64,000 nucleotides of DNA from G963668655 sp963668655 (GCA_963668655.2 CAXXPQ010000002.1:806001-870000); one strand, 5' to 3'. Shown: positions 8,406 to 18,028, counted from the stretch's first letter. The notes: generated from the letters alone by a model not told the origin. Translations and numbers: made by a program.

Positions 8406-9866
8406 TCACCCGCCCATGGGCGGCATGATCCACATCAGCAGGCCGAGATAGGCCGTGAGCGCCCAGAGCGTGCTTTCCACGGCGCGCTTGGGCTTTTTCA
8501 TGCCCAACAAGAGCGGCGTGGGCAGTCCGGCCAGCACGATCAACAGCCACGGCCCGACGCCCGTCATGCCCCGGTTCAAAAGCCAGACAGCCGGGACCAA
8601 GAGCATGATCGAAAGCGAGAGCGCCACGAAACGGTGGACGTTCTTCATGTTGCGGCGCTTGGCCAAGGAGCGGGTGTAGATGGTGCCCACCTTGGAGGCG
8701 TAATCCTGGTCGATGTCCTTGTAATCCTTGAACATCGAACCCAGGGAGAAGCCGCCCAGCACCAGAAGCACCGTCAGCGGAAGCCACTCCTGGTCCGGGT
8801 AGCGATTGGGTAAGAGTGCGCCGAACATGAAGGCCGAGGCCGCCGCCAGTCCCTCGATCTTGTAGCCCAGGCAGAAGAGCTTTTTAAAACGCAGCTGTGG
8901 GATGTGGTAGACGAGCGCCAGGGACATGAAGAACAGGTGCAGGTGCCAGCCCACTTGGTGGAACTGCTGCGCCCAGTAGATCAGGTAGACGTGAAACGCC
9001 AGGATGACGACGATATCCTCACTGGAGACCGGGCGGCTTTTGCCCTTGGCGGAGCTGTCCTGCTCGCGGTCGAAATAGTCGTTGGCGTAGGTCATCATCA
9101 GGAAGGAAAAGGCGAACAGGTAGCCCTTGGCCCCGGCGATGAGAAAACTTTCACCGCTCATGCGCGAGCCGACGGCGGCCAGAAATCCCCAGGGCAGGGC
9201 GTGGTTGAAGCGCGTCAGCGTGGGGCCCATGGTCTTCCAGTTCAACCCCACGTATAGGAAAAAGACCACGGTCATGAAGGCCAGGTTGTTGATATCCAGC
9301 CAGGCGATCTTCCCGTACTGCGTGGAAAAAGGGCGAAGGAGCGCCGGAAGACCCCAGGCGGCGAACTGCGTTGCAAGATAGGCCAGAACGAACATGGCCA
9401 GGAAACGCGTAACGCTTTTCGTCAGCCAGCCCACGAAGACCGCCGAGGACAAAATGCTGAACCAGACGGTGACGGTTTCGCCGATCAGTTGCTTGTCATG
9501 AACGAAAAGCCAGGTGAATTCGGGGAAGTAGATATAGAAACGATCCTCTCCCCCGGGCAGAAGCAGATCCAGAAAGGGCGGCAGAATTCCCAGGACAAGC
9601 CCCACCGCCGCGATGCCGATGGTCTGCCGCCAGGGGCGTCCCGTGGTCAGGTTGAGGATCAGGGAGAACAGCAGAATCAGCAGGGAATAGAACAGGAACA
9701 TATGGAAAAACACGCCGGAATGCCGGTAGGGCAGATCCAGCAGCATGATCTCCTGGGAATAGCGGATGGAGGCGATTAAAAGCGGAACGAAGACGATCAG
9801 GTACGGGCTGTAGGTCACCCGCAGGAGCCGTTCGAAGAAGTTGGTTACGGATCGAACGATAATCAT
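8406..9866 (-). CDS. UbiA-family prenyltransferase, paralogue 1
   Basis: A 486-residue polytopic membrane protein. The start at 9866 has a strong GAGGGAGG ribosome binding site. The second half is a UbiA prenyltransferase domain with both Asp-rich motifs that bind the Mg-diphosphate of the prenyl donor: NDYFDREQD and KDYKDIDQD. UbiA enzymes attach prenyl chains to aromatic or other acceptors (quinones, haem O, lipids). The N-terminal roughly 200 residues are an additional multi-helix membrane region not found in ordinary 290-residue UbiA proteins. A full-length paralogue of identical length lies at 21830-23290. The acceptor cannot be deduced, as no quinone or haem genes are adjacent. Confidence 0.85.
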   Translation of the reverse strand: MIIVRSVTNFFERLLRVTYSPYLIVFVPLLIASIRYSQEIMLLDLPYRHSGVFFHMFLFYSLLILLFSLILNLTTGRPWRQTIGIAAVGLVLGILPPFLDLLLPGGEDRFYIYFPEFTWLFVHDKQLIGETVTVWFSILSSAVFVGWLTKSVTRFLAMFVLAYLATQFAAWGLPALLRPFSTQYGKIAWLDINNLAFMTVVFFLYVGLNWKTMGPTLTRFNHALPWGFLAAVGSRMSGESFLIAGAKGYLFAFSFLMMTYANDYFDREQDSSAKGKSRPVSSEDIVVILAFHVYLIYWAQQFHQVGWHLHLFFMSLALVYHIPQLRFKKLFCLGYKIEGLAAASAFMFGALLPNRYPDQEWLPLTVLLVLGGFSLGSMFKDYKDIDQDYASKVGTIYTRSLAKRRNMKNVHRFVALSLSIMLLVPAVWLLNRGMTGVGPWLLIVLAGLPTPLLLGMKKPKRAVESTLWALTAYLGLLMWIMPPMGG

Positions 9867-10102
9867 GAAGCCTCCCTCTGCTCGACCCCGGCCCGTCCGG
9901 CGGTCCGTTATTCAGAATGGATGGAGTGTATCATCTCGTTCGAACGGCGGCAATGAAAAGCGGGAGGCTTCGGCGAGGCGACGCGGCGATTCGGGAAAAA
10001 GTTGTTTTTTTCTGAAATATTCCGTACACTGAGCCTTGCTGTATTATCTCGATCAGATTGTTTTTGGGCGGTTTTCGCCCCCCCACGCGAATGGAGGGAC
10101 AG

Positions 10103-10336
10103 ATGGTGCGCGCCTATGTGTTGATGGAAGTCCGGCAGAACAAGGTTCAGAAAGTCCTGAACGCCCTGACGGAAATGGAGGAAGTCAAGATCTTTGACGC
10201 CATTACGGGAAACTTCGATATCATCGCCCAGATCGAAGGACTGGACAACAACGACATCGGCAAGATCAGCTCGAAGAAACTCTCGGGCCTCGACGGCGTA
10301 CGCCACTGCATCACCTACAACGTCGTCGAGTTCTGA
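10103..10336 (+). CDS. Stand-alone RAM domain protein (Lrp/AsnC ligand-binding domain only)
   Basis: A 77-residue protein consisting only of the ligand-binding, oligomerising domain of Lrp/AsnC regulators (MVRAYVLMEV..., GNFDIIAQIEG). The DNA-binding helix-turn-helix is absent. ATG at 10103 is preferred because GGAGGG lies 5 nt upstream; an ATG at 10058 would add a non-homologous leader. Stand-alone RAM proteins bind amino acids and can modulate full-length Lrp proteins or act as small effectors. The neighbouring LysE amino acid exporter on the opposite strand fits an amino-acid-related role, but this is inference. Confidence 0.85.
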   Translation: MVRAYVLMEVRQNKVQKVLNALTEMEEVKIFDAITGNFDIIAQIEGLDNNDIGKISSKKLSGLDGVRHCITYNVVEF

Positions 10337-10379
10337 TCCCGCTCCGCTTTTTCACGACGCGACAGGGGACCGCGCGACA

Positions 10380-10399
10380 ACGGACGGAAGTCCGTCCGT
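10380..10399. terminator. Possible bidirectional hairpin between convergent genes
   Basis: A perfect 8-bp stem with a 4-nt loop (ACGGACGG, AAGT, CCGTCCGT) lies between the convergent RAM and LysE genes. No T-run follows on either strand, so it is a weak terminator candidate. Confidence 0.35.
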
Positions 10400-10432
10400 C
10401 GCCGTTGCAGAACGGTTGCGCATCGCGTTCGA

Positions 10433-11059
10433 TCAGCGCCTTGCCAGGGCCAGTTTCAGCGCCAGACCGAGAAACAGCAGTCCCGCCGCCCGGTTCAGAA
10501 CCGTACGAGCCTTCTCCGAACCGGTGAACCAATCGCCCAGGCGACCCGCCAGAAGGGCGATTCCGCCGAAAACCAGCACCGTCGCCAGCATGAACACCGC
10601 GCCCAGAAGAAAGATCTGCACGGAGATCGACCCCCGGGCCGGGTCCGCGAACTGCGGCAGAAAGGCCAGAAAAAAGATGGAAACCTTCGGATTGGTGACG
10701 TTCAGCACGATGCCCCGCAGGTAGAGCCGCCGCAAACGAAGCCGTGGCGGGGCCGTGGAATCCGCCGCCTTTCCGGAACTTCGGAAGGTCTGGGCGGCCA
10801 GAAACAGCAAGTAGCCCGCTCCCAGGATTTTCAGGGCGGTAAACGCCGGGGCGGAGGTCCGAAAAAGCGCCGCCACGCCCAGGGCCACGGCCGAACTGTG
10901 GACGATCAGCCCCGTGCAAAGTCCCAACACCACGGCCAGTCCCGCCCGGCTTCCCTGGGTGGCCGCCTGGGCCAGCACGAACAGGTTGTCCGGCCCCGGA
11001 GAAAGCGCCAAAAGCAGGGACGCGGCGAAGAACGCCGCGAGCGTCTCCACGGGAATCAT
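10433..11059 (-). CDS. LysE/RhtB-family amino acid exporter
   Basis: A 208-residue inner-membrane protein of the usual length for the family. It carries the N-terminal signature LLLALSPGPDNLFVLAQAATQGSRAG, here read as SPGPDNLFV followed by the Gly-rich second segment, and about six hydrophobic helices. Family members export basic or neutral amino acids using the proton motive force. Its ATG overlaps the stop codon of the upstream S9 peptidase gene by 4 nt (ATGA), so the two are translationally coupled. An exporter paired with a peptidase suggests disposal of peptide-derived amino acids. Confidence 0.9.
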   Translation of the reverse strand: MIPVETLAAFFAASLLLALSPGPDNLFVLAQAATQGSRAGLAVVLGLCTGLIVHSSAVALGVAALFRTSAPAFTALKILGAGYLLFLAAQTFRSSGKAADSTAPPRLRLRRLYLRGIVLNVTNPKVSIFFLAFLPQFADPARGSISVQIFLLGAVFMLATVLVFGGIALLAGRLGDWFTGSEKARTVLNRAAGLLFLGLALKLALARR

Positions 11060-13023
11060 GGCCGCGCCGCCTCCGCCCCGCCCACGATCGGATCCGGGTC
11101 CGGGCGCAGGTGAAGACCGAGGAAATCCGCCATCTTGCGATAATAGAACAGGCGGTTTTCCAGCTTGGCGATACCGTGGCCCTCGTCCGTAAAGAAGATG
11201 GCTTGAACGTCGTGTTTGCGGCCTTTCAGGGCCTCCAGGATTTGCCTAGCCTCGCCCACCGGAACCCTTGGGTCGTTTTCCCCATGGACGATGAGCAGCG
11301 GCGTGCGCACCCGGTCGATTTTATGGACGGGCGAGATGCTTTTCAGAAATTCCGGGTCGGACAGGGGGCCGTATTCCGCCTCGCGCACCTTGCGCCGGTA
11401 GGGCTTGGTGTTTTGCAGGAAGGTGACGAAGTTCACGATGCCCACCTTGTCGATGGCCGCGCGGAAGGTATCCGGATACTCGGTGATGGCCGCCATGACC
11501 ACGTACCCGCCGTAACTGCCGCCGGTGATGGCCAGCCGTTTCGGATCGCCCGCGCCGGTCTTCGCCAACCAGTCCGCCGCCGCCTTGAAGTCCCGCACCG
11601 AGTCCATGCGCTTTTTGTAATCGTCCAACCGCGCGTAGCTTTTGCCGTAGCCCGACGAACCGCGCACGTTGGGCGCAAGAAACCCGATGCCGCGCTCCAG
11701 CAGATATTGCACGTTGCGGACGAAGCGCGGGCGGAACTGGGCTTCCGGCCCACCGTGGGCATAGATGACGAAGGGCGCGGGGCGGTTTTCGTAACCTTTC
11801 GGACGGTAGAGAAAGGCCGGGATGCGGCGTCCGTCGAACGTCGGATAATGCACCGCCTCCGGCGGAATGAAACGGCTCGGATCCACCCCCGCGTAATCCG
11901 CGAAGGTGCGCTGGACGGGCGTTCCCCCGTCCGTGGGGATCTCGAAAATATCCGGGGCCTGGAGCGCGCTGGAGAATACGTAGTAAATCCGGTCGTTTCG
12001 CAGGCTGAGGTTTTCCACCACGCCTTCGCCCACGTCCGGACCCGGACGCACGGCAAATGTTTCCGCGTCGATGATTTTCAGGCGGCTGAAGCCGTTTTCG
12101 TTCAGAACCGCCACGACGAAGGAACGGTCGGGGGAGAGCCGCAGCCCCTCCGCCTCTCCGTCCCCCGCGAAAAGCACCGTGAAGACGCCCGTTCGGCCGT
12201 CGGAAAGGCGCATCGTGGCGGGAGTGAGTCTCTCCTGGCCGTCATCCGTCAGGAAAAACAGCCGTTCGCCGTCTTTCGAAAAGCGCGGCTCGTAATAACT
12301 GCCCGTCTCGCGCCCTGGGGCCGAAAGCTCCCGCACTTCCTTCGAGGCCAGGTCGATCAGATACATTTCGGAGAGACTGCCGCTGCGATAGCGTACGAAG
12401 GCCGCCCGCTTTCCATCCGGGGAGATATCATCGATTTCCGTATAGCCCTCCCGCTCGACCAGGGTCTCGGGCGCGTCCTTCGCCAGTTCGTAACGCCAGA
12501 TATCGAAGTCCCGCCCGTTTCTGCGATTGGAGCGATACAGGAAGAAGCTTCCGTCGTCCGCCCAGCGAATCGAGCCGCAGCGCACGTTCCGTCCGCCGTC
12601 CAGAAGACGCGGCTCGGCGGAAACGTTCGTGGAATCGAGCAGATACAGATCGTACTGCTCGTCCCCGCCCCGATCGGCCAGAACGGCCAGGTAACGGCCG
12701 CCGGGCGAAAGACGGTACTCGTCCACGCCGTCCGGAAAATGCGTCTCGCCGGTCACCGGAACGGGGGCGTCTTTTCCCACCCGGAAAATCTGGTTTCTGC
12801 CCGTGCTCCAGTCGATGAAATACACCGCGTTTTCGGACGCTTGCACGTCTCCCACGGCGGAAATCCGCATGTAGTCCTCGATGGGTGAAACCTTTTGCAC
12901 CGGGCTTTTCGCCGTGGAAGCGGCGTCGGGCCGGTTTTCGGTATTCGCGGCGCAGGAAAAAAACAGCAGGGACGGCAAAAGGAGCCGCCATAAAAACCGG
13001 TTTACGAACGGGATACGAAACAT
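11056..13023 (-). CDS. Prolyl oligopeptidase family (S9) peptidase, probable lipoprotein
   Basis: A 655-residue serine peptidase. The start at 13023 has GGAGG 6 nt upstream and opens a signal peptide ending in LLFFSC, a weak lipobox. Upstream in-frame starts give an implausible leader. The N-terminal half is a beta-propeller with TolB-like blades; the C-terminal alpha/beta-hydrolase domain shows the catalytic triad: GGSYGGY (Ser near 503), HGENDPRVPV (Asp near 583) and DEGHGI (His near 616). The HGGPEAQFRP segment supplies the oxyanion hole. It probably cleaves short Pro-containing or acyl peptides in the periplasm or at the envelope. It forms an operon with the LysE exporter. Confidence 0.9.
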   Translation of the reverse strand: MFRIPFVNRFLWRLLLPSLLFFSCAANTENRPDAASTAKSPVQKVSPIEDYMRISAVGDVQASENAVYFIDWSTGRNQIFRVGKDAPVPVTGETHFPDGVDEYRLSPGGRYLAVLADRGGDEQYDLYLLDSTNVSAEPRLLDGGRNVRCGSIRWADDGSFFLYRSNRRNGRDFDIWRYELAKDAPETLVEREGYTEIDDISPDGKRAAFVRYRSGSLSEMYLIDLASKEVRELSAPGRETGSYYEPRFSKDGERLFFLTDDGQERLTPATMRLSDGRTGVFTVLFAGDGEAEGLRLSPDRSFVVAVLNENGFSRLKIIDAETFAVRPGPDVGEGVVENLSLRNDRIYYVFSSALQAPDIFEIPTDGGTPVQRTFADYAGVDPSRFIPPEAVHYPTFDGRRIPAFLYRPKGYENRPAPFVIYAHGGPEAQFRPRFVRNVQYLLERGIGFLAPNVRGSSGYGKSYARLDDYKKRMDSVRDFKAAADWLAKTGAGDPKRLAITGGSYGGYVVMAAITEYPDTFRAAIDKVGIVNFVTFLQNTKPYRRKVREAEYGPLSDPEFLKSISPVHKIDRVRTPLLIVHGENDPRVPVGEARQILEALKGRKHDVQAIFFTDEGHGIAKLENRLFYYRKMADFLGLHLRPDPDPIVGGAEAARP

Positions 13024-13209
13024 GCCAGCCTCCGAAACGACGGTTTGGGAAAATACGTGAACCACCGAGCCCTGCCGATCTCTACCACAGGCCCCGCAGC
13101 GATGCAAGATCCGCAAGAATTCGGGCGAAAAAAGGCGGAAATCCTCCGAACCGATGAGGTATGGACACGCAGAGGTGCACTTTTTTCGGTGAAGAAGTTT
13201 TCGCCATGG

Positions 13210-13238
13210 TTGCGAACTTTCGATTAATTGTCTATAAA
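13210..13238 (+). promoter_or_regulatory. Promoter for the spermidine-synthase-like membrane protein operon
   Basis: TTGCGA (4/6) at 13210-13215 and TATAAA (5/6) at 13233-13238 are spaced by 17 nt. The predicted start near 13245 gives a 36-nt leader containing the GGAGGA ribosome binding site of the GTG start at 13281. Confidence 0.55.
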
Positions 13239-13280
13239 AGGATCTTCATTCGCACGGATCGTACGGAGGAGTAAAAAATC

Positions 13281-15734
13281 GTGACGCCAACGAAGAACGA
13301 CCTGCCCCGGAGCCTGCCCTTCGGTCTGGCCCTTATCACCTCCGCAACCCTGTTGCTGGAGATCGGCCTGACGCGCATCTTCTCCATCACCATGTGGTAT
13401 CATTTCGCCTTCATGGCCATCAGCATCGCGCTGTTCGGCATGGCCTTCGGGGCGGTGCTGGTTTATCTGCGGCCCGAGTGGTTTCCGGAGGAGAAGATCT
13501 TCCGGCGGCTGGGGCAGTTGGGGCTGCTGTTCTCCCTGTCCACCGCGCTCTGCTTCTGGCTGCACCTCCAGATTCCGTTCTCTCCGGTGTTCAACGCGGC
13601 GGGAATCGTTTCGGTGGTGCTTTCGTTTCTGCTGACTACCATTCCTTTCCTGTTTTCCGGCGTTCTGGTCAGCCTGATTCTGACCCGTTTTCCCCGTCAT
13701 GTCGGGCGCTTGTACGCCTACGATCTCATCGGCGCGGCCGTGGGCTGCCTGCTGCTCTGGGCTTTGGTGCGGCCGCTCACCGGCCCCGGCATCGTGATTG
13801 CCTCCGCCGTGCTGGCCGCCGCCGGGGCGCTCTTTTTCCTCTGGAACGAAAAAGGCAAGAGAATCAAGGCTTTTTCCGGCGGCGTGCTGGCCGTGCTGAC
13901 GGTGCTGATGCTCCTGCAGCCCTCCACGCGCCTTTTCGAAATCAAGTGGGTCAAGAACACCGTTGGCGCACCCGTGGCTCAGCGTGTGCCGGAAGCGCCC
14001 GTGATCGAGCGCTGGAACAGCCATGCGGTGGTGACGGTCTTCCGTTACGTGCTGGAGGACGCCTTTGCGTGGGGCATGAGCCCGGTCTTCAGACCCGATT
14101 CCAAGACCCAGCAACTCATGCTGACCATCGATGCCGCCGCCGGAACGATCATCACCAAGTATACGGGAAAGTCCCACGAAATCCGGCATTTGAAATACGA
14201 CGTCACCAGCCTGGCCCACCACCTGCGCCCGGAATCCGAGGCCCTGGTGATCGGCACGGGCGGCGGCCGGGACATCCTGACGGCGCTGTCCTTCAACGCC
14301 CGGCGCGTCACCGGCGTGGAGATCAACCGGGACATCCTGAAGCTCATCAACGTGGAAATGGCCGATTTCACCGGCCATCTGGCGGACAACCCCAAGGTGC
14401 GCTTCCAGAACGACGAAGCCCGCAACTGGATCGAGCGCAGCGGCGAACGCTTCGACATCATCCAGGCTTCGCTCATCGATTCCTGGGCCGCCACCAGCGC
14501 CGGAGCCTTCGTCCTGACCGAAAACAGCCTGTACACCGCCGAAGCCTGGACGGAATTCCTGAATCATCTCACGGACAAGGGCGTGCTGACCATGAGCCGC
14601 TGGTGGATGAAGGACCGCCCCGGCGAGATGATCCGCTGCACGTCCATCGCCTATGCGGCCCTGAAAAATCTGGGCGTGAAAGATCCGCGCGCCCACGTCA
14701 TGATCGCCACCACCGATTACGAACGATTCGAGGACGCACCCAACGGCGTGGGAACCATCCTGGTGTCCCGCCGTCCGTTCTCGCCGGAGGACATCCGTTC
14801 GTTCAACGAGATCTGCGAGCAGTTTCAGTTCAAGGTGCTGCTGACGCCGGAAGAGGCGGCCATCCCGGAATTCGCGGACATCCTGGACCTTGTGAAACAT
14901 GACGCCGTGGTGGCGGCCTACCCGCTGAACGTCGCCCCGCCCACCGACGACGATCCCTTCTTCTTCAACATGCTGCGGCTGTCGGACATCTTCCGGTCCG
15001 GGGAACTGGACCAGTTCATGACCAGTTTCAACGTCAAGGCCGTGACCATCCTGGTGACGCTCTTCGGCCTGGTGGTGCTGCTGTCGGTTTTCGGGCTGCT
15101 TCTGCCGGTCTGGCTGCACGAACGCAACCGGCGAAAGGCGGGCGGCGAGGCCCTGTCCGCTCCGGCGCTCTTCCGACACTCGCTGTATTTCGCGGGCATC
15201 GGGCTGGGCTTCATCCTGGTGGAGATCGGCCAGATGCAACGGTTGACGCTCTTTCTGGGACATCCGGTGTATTCGCTGGTGGTGGTGCTGTTCTCGCTGC
15301 TTCTGGCCACGGGCATCGGCAGCGCGCTGGCCGGGCGGCTGGTGCTTCGAAGCGAAGACGGCGGACGGCGCGCCATGCTGGCGGTGGGCGCGATTCTCGC
15401 GGTGACGCTCTTCGCGGCCCTGGGGCTTCCACTTCTTTTGAGATTCTTCCACGGCGTGAGCCTGCCGCCGCGCATTCTCTTTTCCGTGGCGGTGCTCTTC
15501 GCCATGGGCGTCCCCATGGGCATGGCCTTCCCGGTGGGGTTGAAATACGCCGATCGCGAGGTTCGCAGCGCCACGCCCTGGCTGTGGGCCATCAACGGCG
15601 GCCTGTCGGTGATCGGTTCGGTGCTGGCCATGATCCTTTCGATCGCTTTCGGCATCACGGCCACTTGTCTGGTGGGAGCTTTGTGCTACGCGCTGCCGCT
15701 TCTGGCGCTTTCCCGGAACCGGCGGGCCGCCTGA
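13281..15734 (+). CDS. Membrane-fused spermidine synthase-like protein
   Basis: An 817-residue protein: an N-terminal multi-helix membrane region (about residues 10-215), a cytosolic spermine/spermidine-synthase-type Rossmann domain (about 215-560) and a second helical membrane block (about 575-810). The nucleotide-binding loop is IGTGGGRD near residue 322, followed by VTGVEIN, the acidic ribose-binding position. Start is GTG, supported by GGAGGA upstream. Such fused proteins are widespread in environmental bacteria; true aminopropyl transfer is unproven for them and no polyamine genes lie nearby. The glycosyltransferase gene begins 10 nt after its stop, so the two are co-transcribed, which suggests an envelope-related role. 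Confidence 0.8.
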   Translation: MTPTKNDLPRSLPFGLALITSATLLLEIGLTRIFSITMWYHFAFMAISIALFGMAFGAVLVYLRPEWFPEEKIFRRLGQLGLLFSLSTALCFWLHLQIPFSPVFNAAGIVSVVLSFLLTTIPFLFSGVLVSLILTRFPRHVGRLYAYDLIGAAVGCLLLWALVRPLTGPGIVIASAVLAAAGALFFLWNEKGKRIKAFSGGVLAVLTVLMLLQPSTRLFEIKWVKNTVGAPVAQRVPEAPVIERWNSHAVVTVFRYVLEDAFAWGMSPVFRPDSKTQQLMLTIDAAAGTIITKYTGKSHEIRHLKYDVTSLAHHLRPESEALVIGTGGGRDILTALSFNARRVTGVEINRDILKLINVEMADFTGHLADNPKVRFQNDEARNWIERSGERFDIIQASLIDSWAATSAGAFVLTENSLYTAEAWTEFLNHLTDKGVLTMSRWWMKDRPGEMIRCTSIAYAALKNLGVKDPRAHVMIATTDYERFEDAPNGVGTILVSRRPFSPEDIRSFNEICEQFQFKVLLTPEEAAIPEFADILDLVKHDAVVAAYPLNVAPPTDDDPFFFNMLRLSDIFRSGELDQFMTSFNVKAVTILVTLFGLVVLLSVFGLLLPVWLHERNRRKAGGEALSAPALFRHSLYFAGIGLGFILVEIGQMQRLTLFLGHPVYSLVVVLFSLLLATGIGSALAGRLVLRSEDGGRRAMLAVGAILAVTLFAALGLPLLLRFFHGVSLPPRILFSVAVLFAMGVPMGMAFPVGLKYADREVRSATPWLWAINGGLSVIGSVLAMILSIAFGITATCLVGALCYALPLLALSRNRRAA

Positions 15735-15744
15735 AAGGACCGCG

Positions 15745-17997
15745 ATGAAGTCCGCCTTTCCGATCGTCGTCCGGGGGGCGCTGTTTCTGTTTCTGGTGCT
15801 GCTGGTCACGGGCTTCCGGCCGGCCGGGCTTTTCACCGCCTTCGCGCCCATTCCCCAGATTCTTTTCGGCCTGCTGCTGCTCGCCTGCATTTTTCTGCGG
15901 CCGTTTCTGGACGCCCTGGGCCGGGCGCTGCTTACGGTGTCCGACCGCTTTTTCCTGTGCGCGAGCCTGTTGCTGGCGTTCGGACTCACGGCGCTGGCCA
16001 ACGTGCTGGTGCTCGAGCGCGTGCCCCACGTCACGGACTCGGCCGCCTATCTGTTGCAGGCCAAGCTCTTCGCCATGGGACGCTACACGCATCCGGCCAC
16101 GGCGCTGCCGGAGTTCTTCCGGCCGCATTTCTTCTTTTCGGACGCCGCCGGGCGCTTCGTCTCCCTCTTCCAGCCGGGCTGGCCGCTGATCCTCACCCCG
16201 GGCGTTCTGCTGGGCGTTCCCTGGCTGGTCAATCCGCTGCTGGGGTCGCTTACGCTCTGGCCGCTGTATCGCATCGTACGGCGGGGGTTCGGCCCGCTCG
16301 CCGCTCGGCTGTCGGTGATCGTCCTGCTGTGCTCGCCGTTTTTCGTCTTCATGTCCGCGTCCTTCATGGCCCACACCGCCAGCGGCCTGATTTCCCTGAT
16401 CGCCCTGGACCAGATGCTGCTTCACGGCCAGGACAACCGGCGAGGACGGTTGTTCCTGTCGGCGCTGCTGCTGGGACTGCTGTTCACCATGCGCAGCTAC
16501 AACGCCGTATTGCTGGTGTTGCCCCTGGCCTTCGCCGGGCTGCCCATGTTTTTCCGCCGCCGCTTTCCGTTCAAGGAGCTTTTCGGGGCCTTTCTGATCT
16601 TTCTCGCGCCCGCCTCCGTCCAGTTCGCCGTCAACGCAGAAATCACCGGCGATCCGTTTTCCTATCCCCAGGATCTTTACTTCGCCCATACGGAGCCCGA
16701 CGCGCACTGCCACCGGCTGGGTTTCGGCGCGGATGTGGGCTGCGAAATGGAGCACGGCCAGTTCGGTTTTCCCGACGGATTTTATTTTTCCGACGCCCTG
16801 GGCGTGACCCGGCAGCGGATCTCCAGCCTGGCGCTGAATTTCCTGGGCGTTCCGGCGGCCCTGGCGCTGCTGCTGTTCCCCCTGGCGGCGGGTCGCTTGA
16901 AACGAGAGGGAATCGCACTGATATTGCTGCTGTTTTCGCTTGTCGCGGGGTATTTCTTTTTCTACTACCACGGCAACTGTTTCGGACCGCGTTTCTATTA
17001 CGAGGCGGTGGGGAGCCTGGGTTTTCTGGTCGCTTTGGGCGCGCTGCGCCTGGACGGCATGCTGAACGGGGCCGCGCGGCGGCTCCCCTCCGTCCGCAAC
17101 GCTCTGCGGGCGCTCGCCCCCGCCCTGCTTCTGACCATGCTGCTATTCACCGTGTTCTGGGTGTATCCCAAGCTCTGGCACTCCTACAAGGGATTCCGGG
17201 GCATCGACGGCCACATGCGCGGCATTCTGGAGGAAAGCGGGGTGACGCACGGGCTGATCCTGCTGCCCGGCACGGGGCCCAATCTCTCCTTCGGCCTGAA
17301 CGTCGTCCCGCCGGGTTTCGACGGCGAGATTCTCTTCGCAAGGCACCATTACGAACAGAGCGCCCAATTGATGTACGCCTTTCCGGAACGCGATTTCTAC
17401 CGGCTGGAGCCAAGACGCAACCGCCTGATAAAGCTTAGGAAACAACTCTTCGATGGCGTGATTTTCATCAAGATGGACAGCAAGATGCCCGCCTGGAAGA
17501 ACCAGGGCGGATTCGCCGAAAGCCAGAACATCCAGCGCTACACCGACGGTCGCGCCGACCGTTACCAGGCCTATTTCGAGGGCCACGGTCCCGGGGCGTA
17601 TTTCGCCGTGCGTCAATTCATCTTCGAACCCGGCGCGTACAGGCTGGAAGCCAACGCCATGCGCGGGCCGTACATCGGAAACTGGCGCCTCGTCGTCAAC
17701 GACACACCCATGGAGCCGGAATTTCCGGGCTACGCGAAGGATTACGGCTTCACGAACTGGCGAAGCGAAAACGCCGTGCGGCTGGAGCGCGGCATGGCGG
17801 AACTGCGTTTCGAGGCCACGGGCAAACATCCCAAGGGCTGGGCGCACGCCGTCGGAGTGGAAAGCCTGGTTCTGCGGCGAATTCCCGACGGTCTGGAACG
17901 TCCCGTCCCGCCGGTGGAGGATCTGGGGTACATGGACCGGGGCCGCCTGCTGCCCCTTGCGGACATAAAAAAAATCCCCAAGCTCGTGCTTCCTTGA
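15745..17997 (+). CDS. Family 39-type membrane glycosyltransferase
   Basis: A 750-residue protein with about ten to twelve membrane helices in residues 1-480 and a soluble C-terminal domain of about 250 residues. The early luminal loop carries the acidic motif typical of GT-C enzymes of this type (ERVPHVTDSAAYLLQAK), and a FFRPHFFFSDAAG...FQPGWPLIL loop common in GT39-like proteins. These enzymes transfer sugars from polyprenyl-phosphate donors to lipids, glycans or proteins outside the inner membrane. The C-terminal region looks like a beta-sandwich (PGAYRLEANAM, MAELRFEATG). It starts 10 nt after the spermidine-synthase-like gene. Donor and acceptor are unknown. Confidence 0.75.
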   Translation: MKSAFPIVVRGALFLFLVLLVTGFRPAGLFTAFAPIPQILFGLLLLACIFLRPFLDALGRALLTVSDRFFLCASLLLAFGLTALANVLVLERVPHVTDSAAYLLQAKLFAMGRYTHPATALPEFFRPHFFFSDAAGRFVSLFQPGWPLILTPGVLLGVPWLVNPLLGSLTLWPLYRIVRRGFGPLAARLSVIVLLCSPFFVFMSASFMAHTASGLISLIALDQMLLHGQDNRRGRLFLSALLLGLLFTMRSYNAVLLVLPLAFAGLPMFFRRRFPFKELFGAFLIFLAPASVQFAVNAEITGDPFSYPQDLYFAHTEPDAHCHRLGFGADVGCEMEHGQFGFPDGFYFSDALGVTRQRISSLALNFLGVPAALALLLFPLAAGRLKREGIALILLLFSLVAGYFFFYYHGNCFGPRFYYEAVGSLGFLVALGALRLDGMLNGAARRLPSVRNALRALAPALLLTMLLFTVFWVYPKLWHSYKGFRGIDGHMRGILEESGVTHGLILLPGTGPNLSFGLNVVPPGFDGEILFARHHYEQSAQLMYAFPERDFYRLEPRRNRLIKLRKQLFDGVIFIKMDSKMPAWKNQGGFAESQNIQRYTDGRADRYQAYFEGHGPGAYFAVRQFIFEPGAYRLEANAMRGPYIGNWRLVVNDTPMEPEFPGYAKDYGFTNWRSENAVRLERGMAELRFEATGKHPKGWAHAVGVESLVLRRIPDGLERPVPPVEDLGYMDRGRLLPLADIKKIPKLVLP

Positions 17998-18021
17998 CAG
18001 ACGCCGCCGAATGCCGATAAT
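17994..18021 (+). promoter_or_regulatory. Strong rlmN promoter, probably giving a leaderless transcript
   Basis: A perfect TTGACA at 17994-17999 overlaps the stop codon of the upstream glycosyltransferase, and GATAAT (5/6) lies at 18016-18021 after 16 nt. A start 7 nt downstream falls at 18028, one base before the ATG at 18029. No ribosome binding site precedes any of the three candidate ATGs. Confidence 0.6.
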
Positions 18022-18028
18022 GCGGGCC

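Noticed and set aside
13224..16034. 936-codon minus-strand open frame across the spermidine-synthase-like gene
   Set aside because: The translation is Gln/His/Arg-rich low-complexity sequence and it lies opposite a protein with membrane helices and a Rossmann motif; the long frame is a codon-bias shadow.
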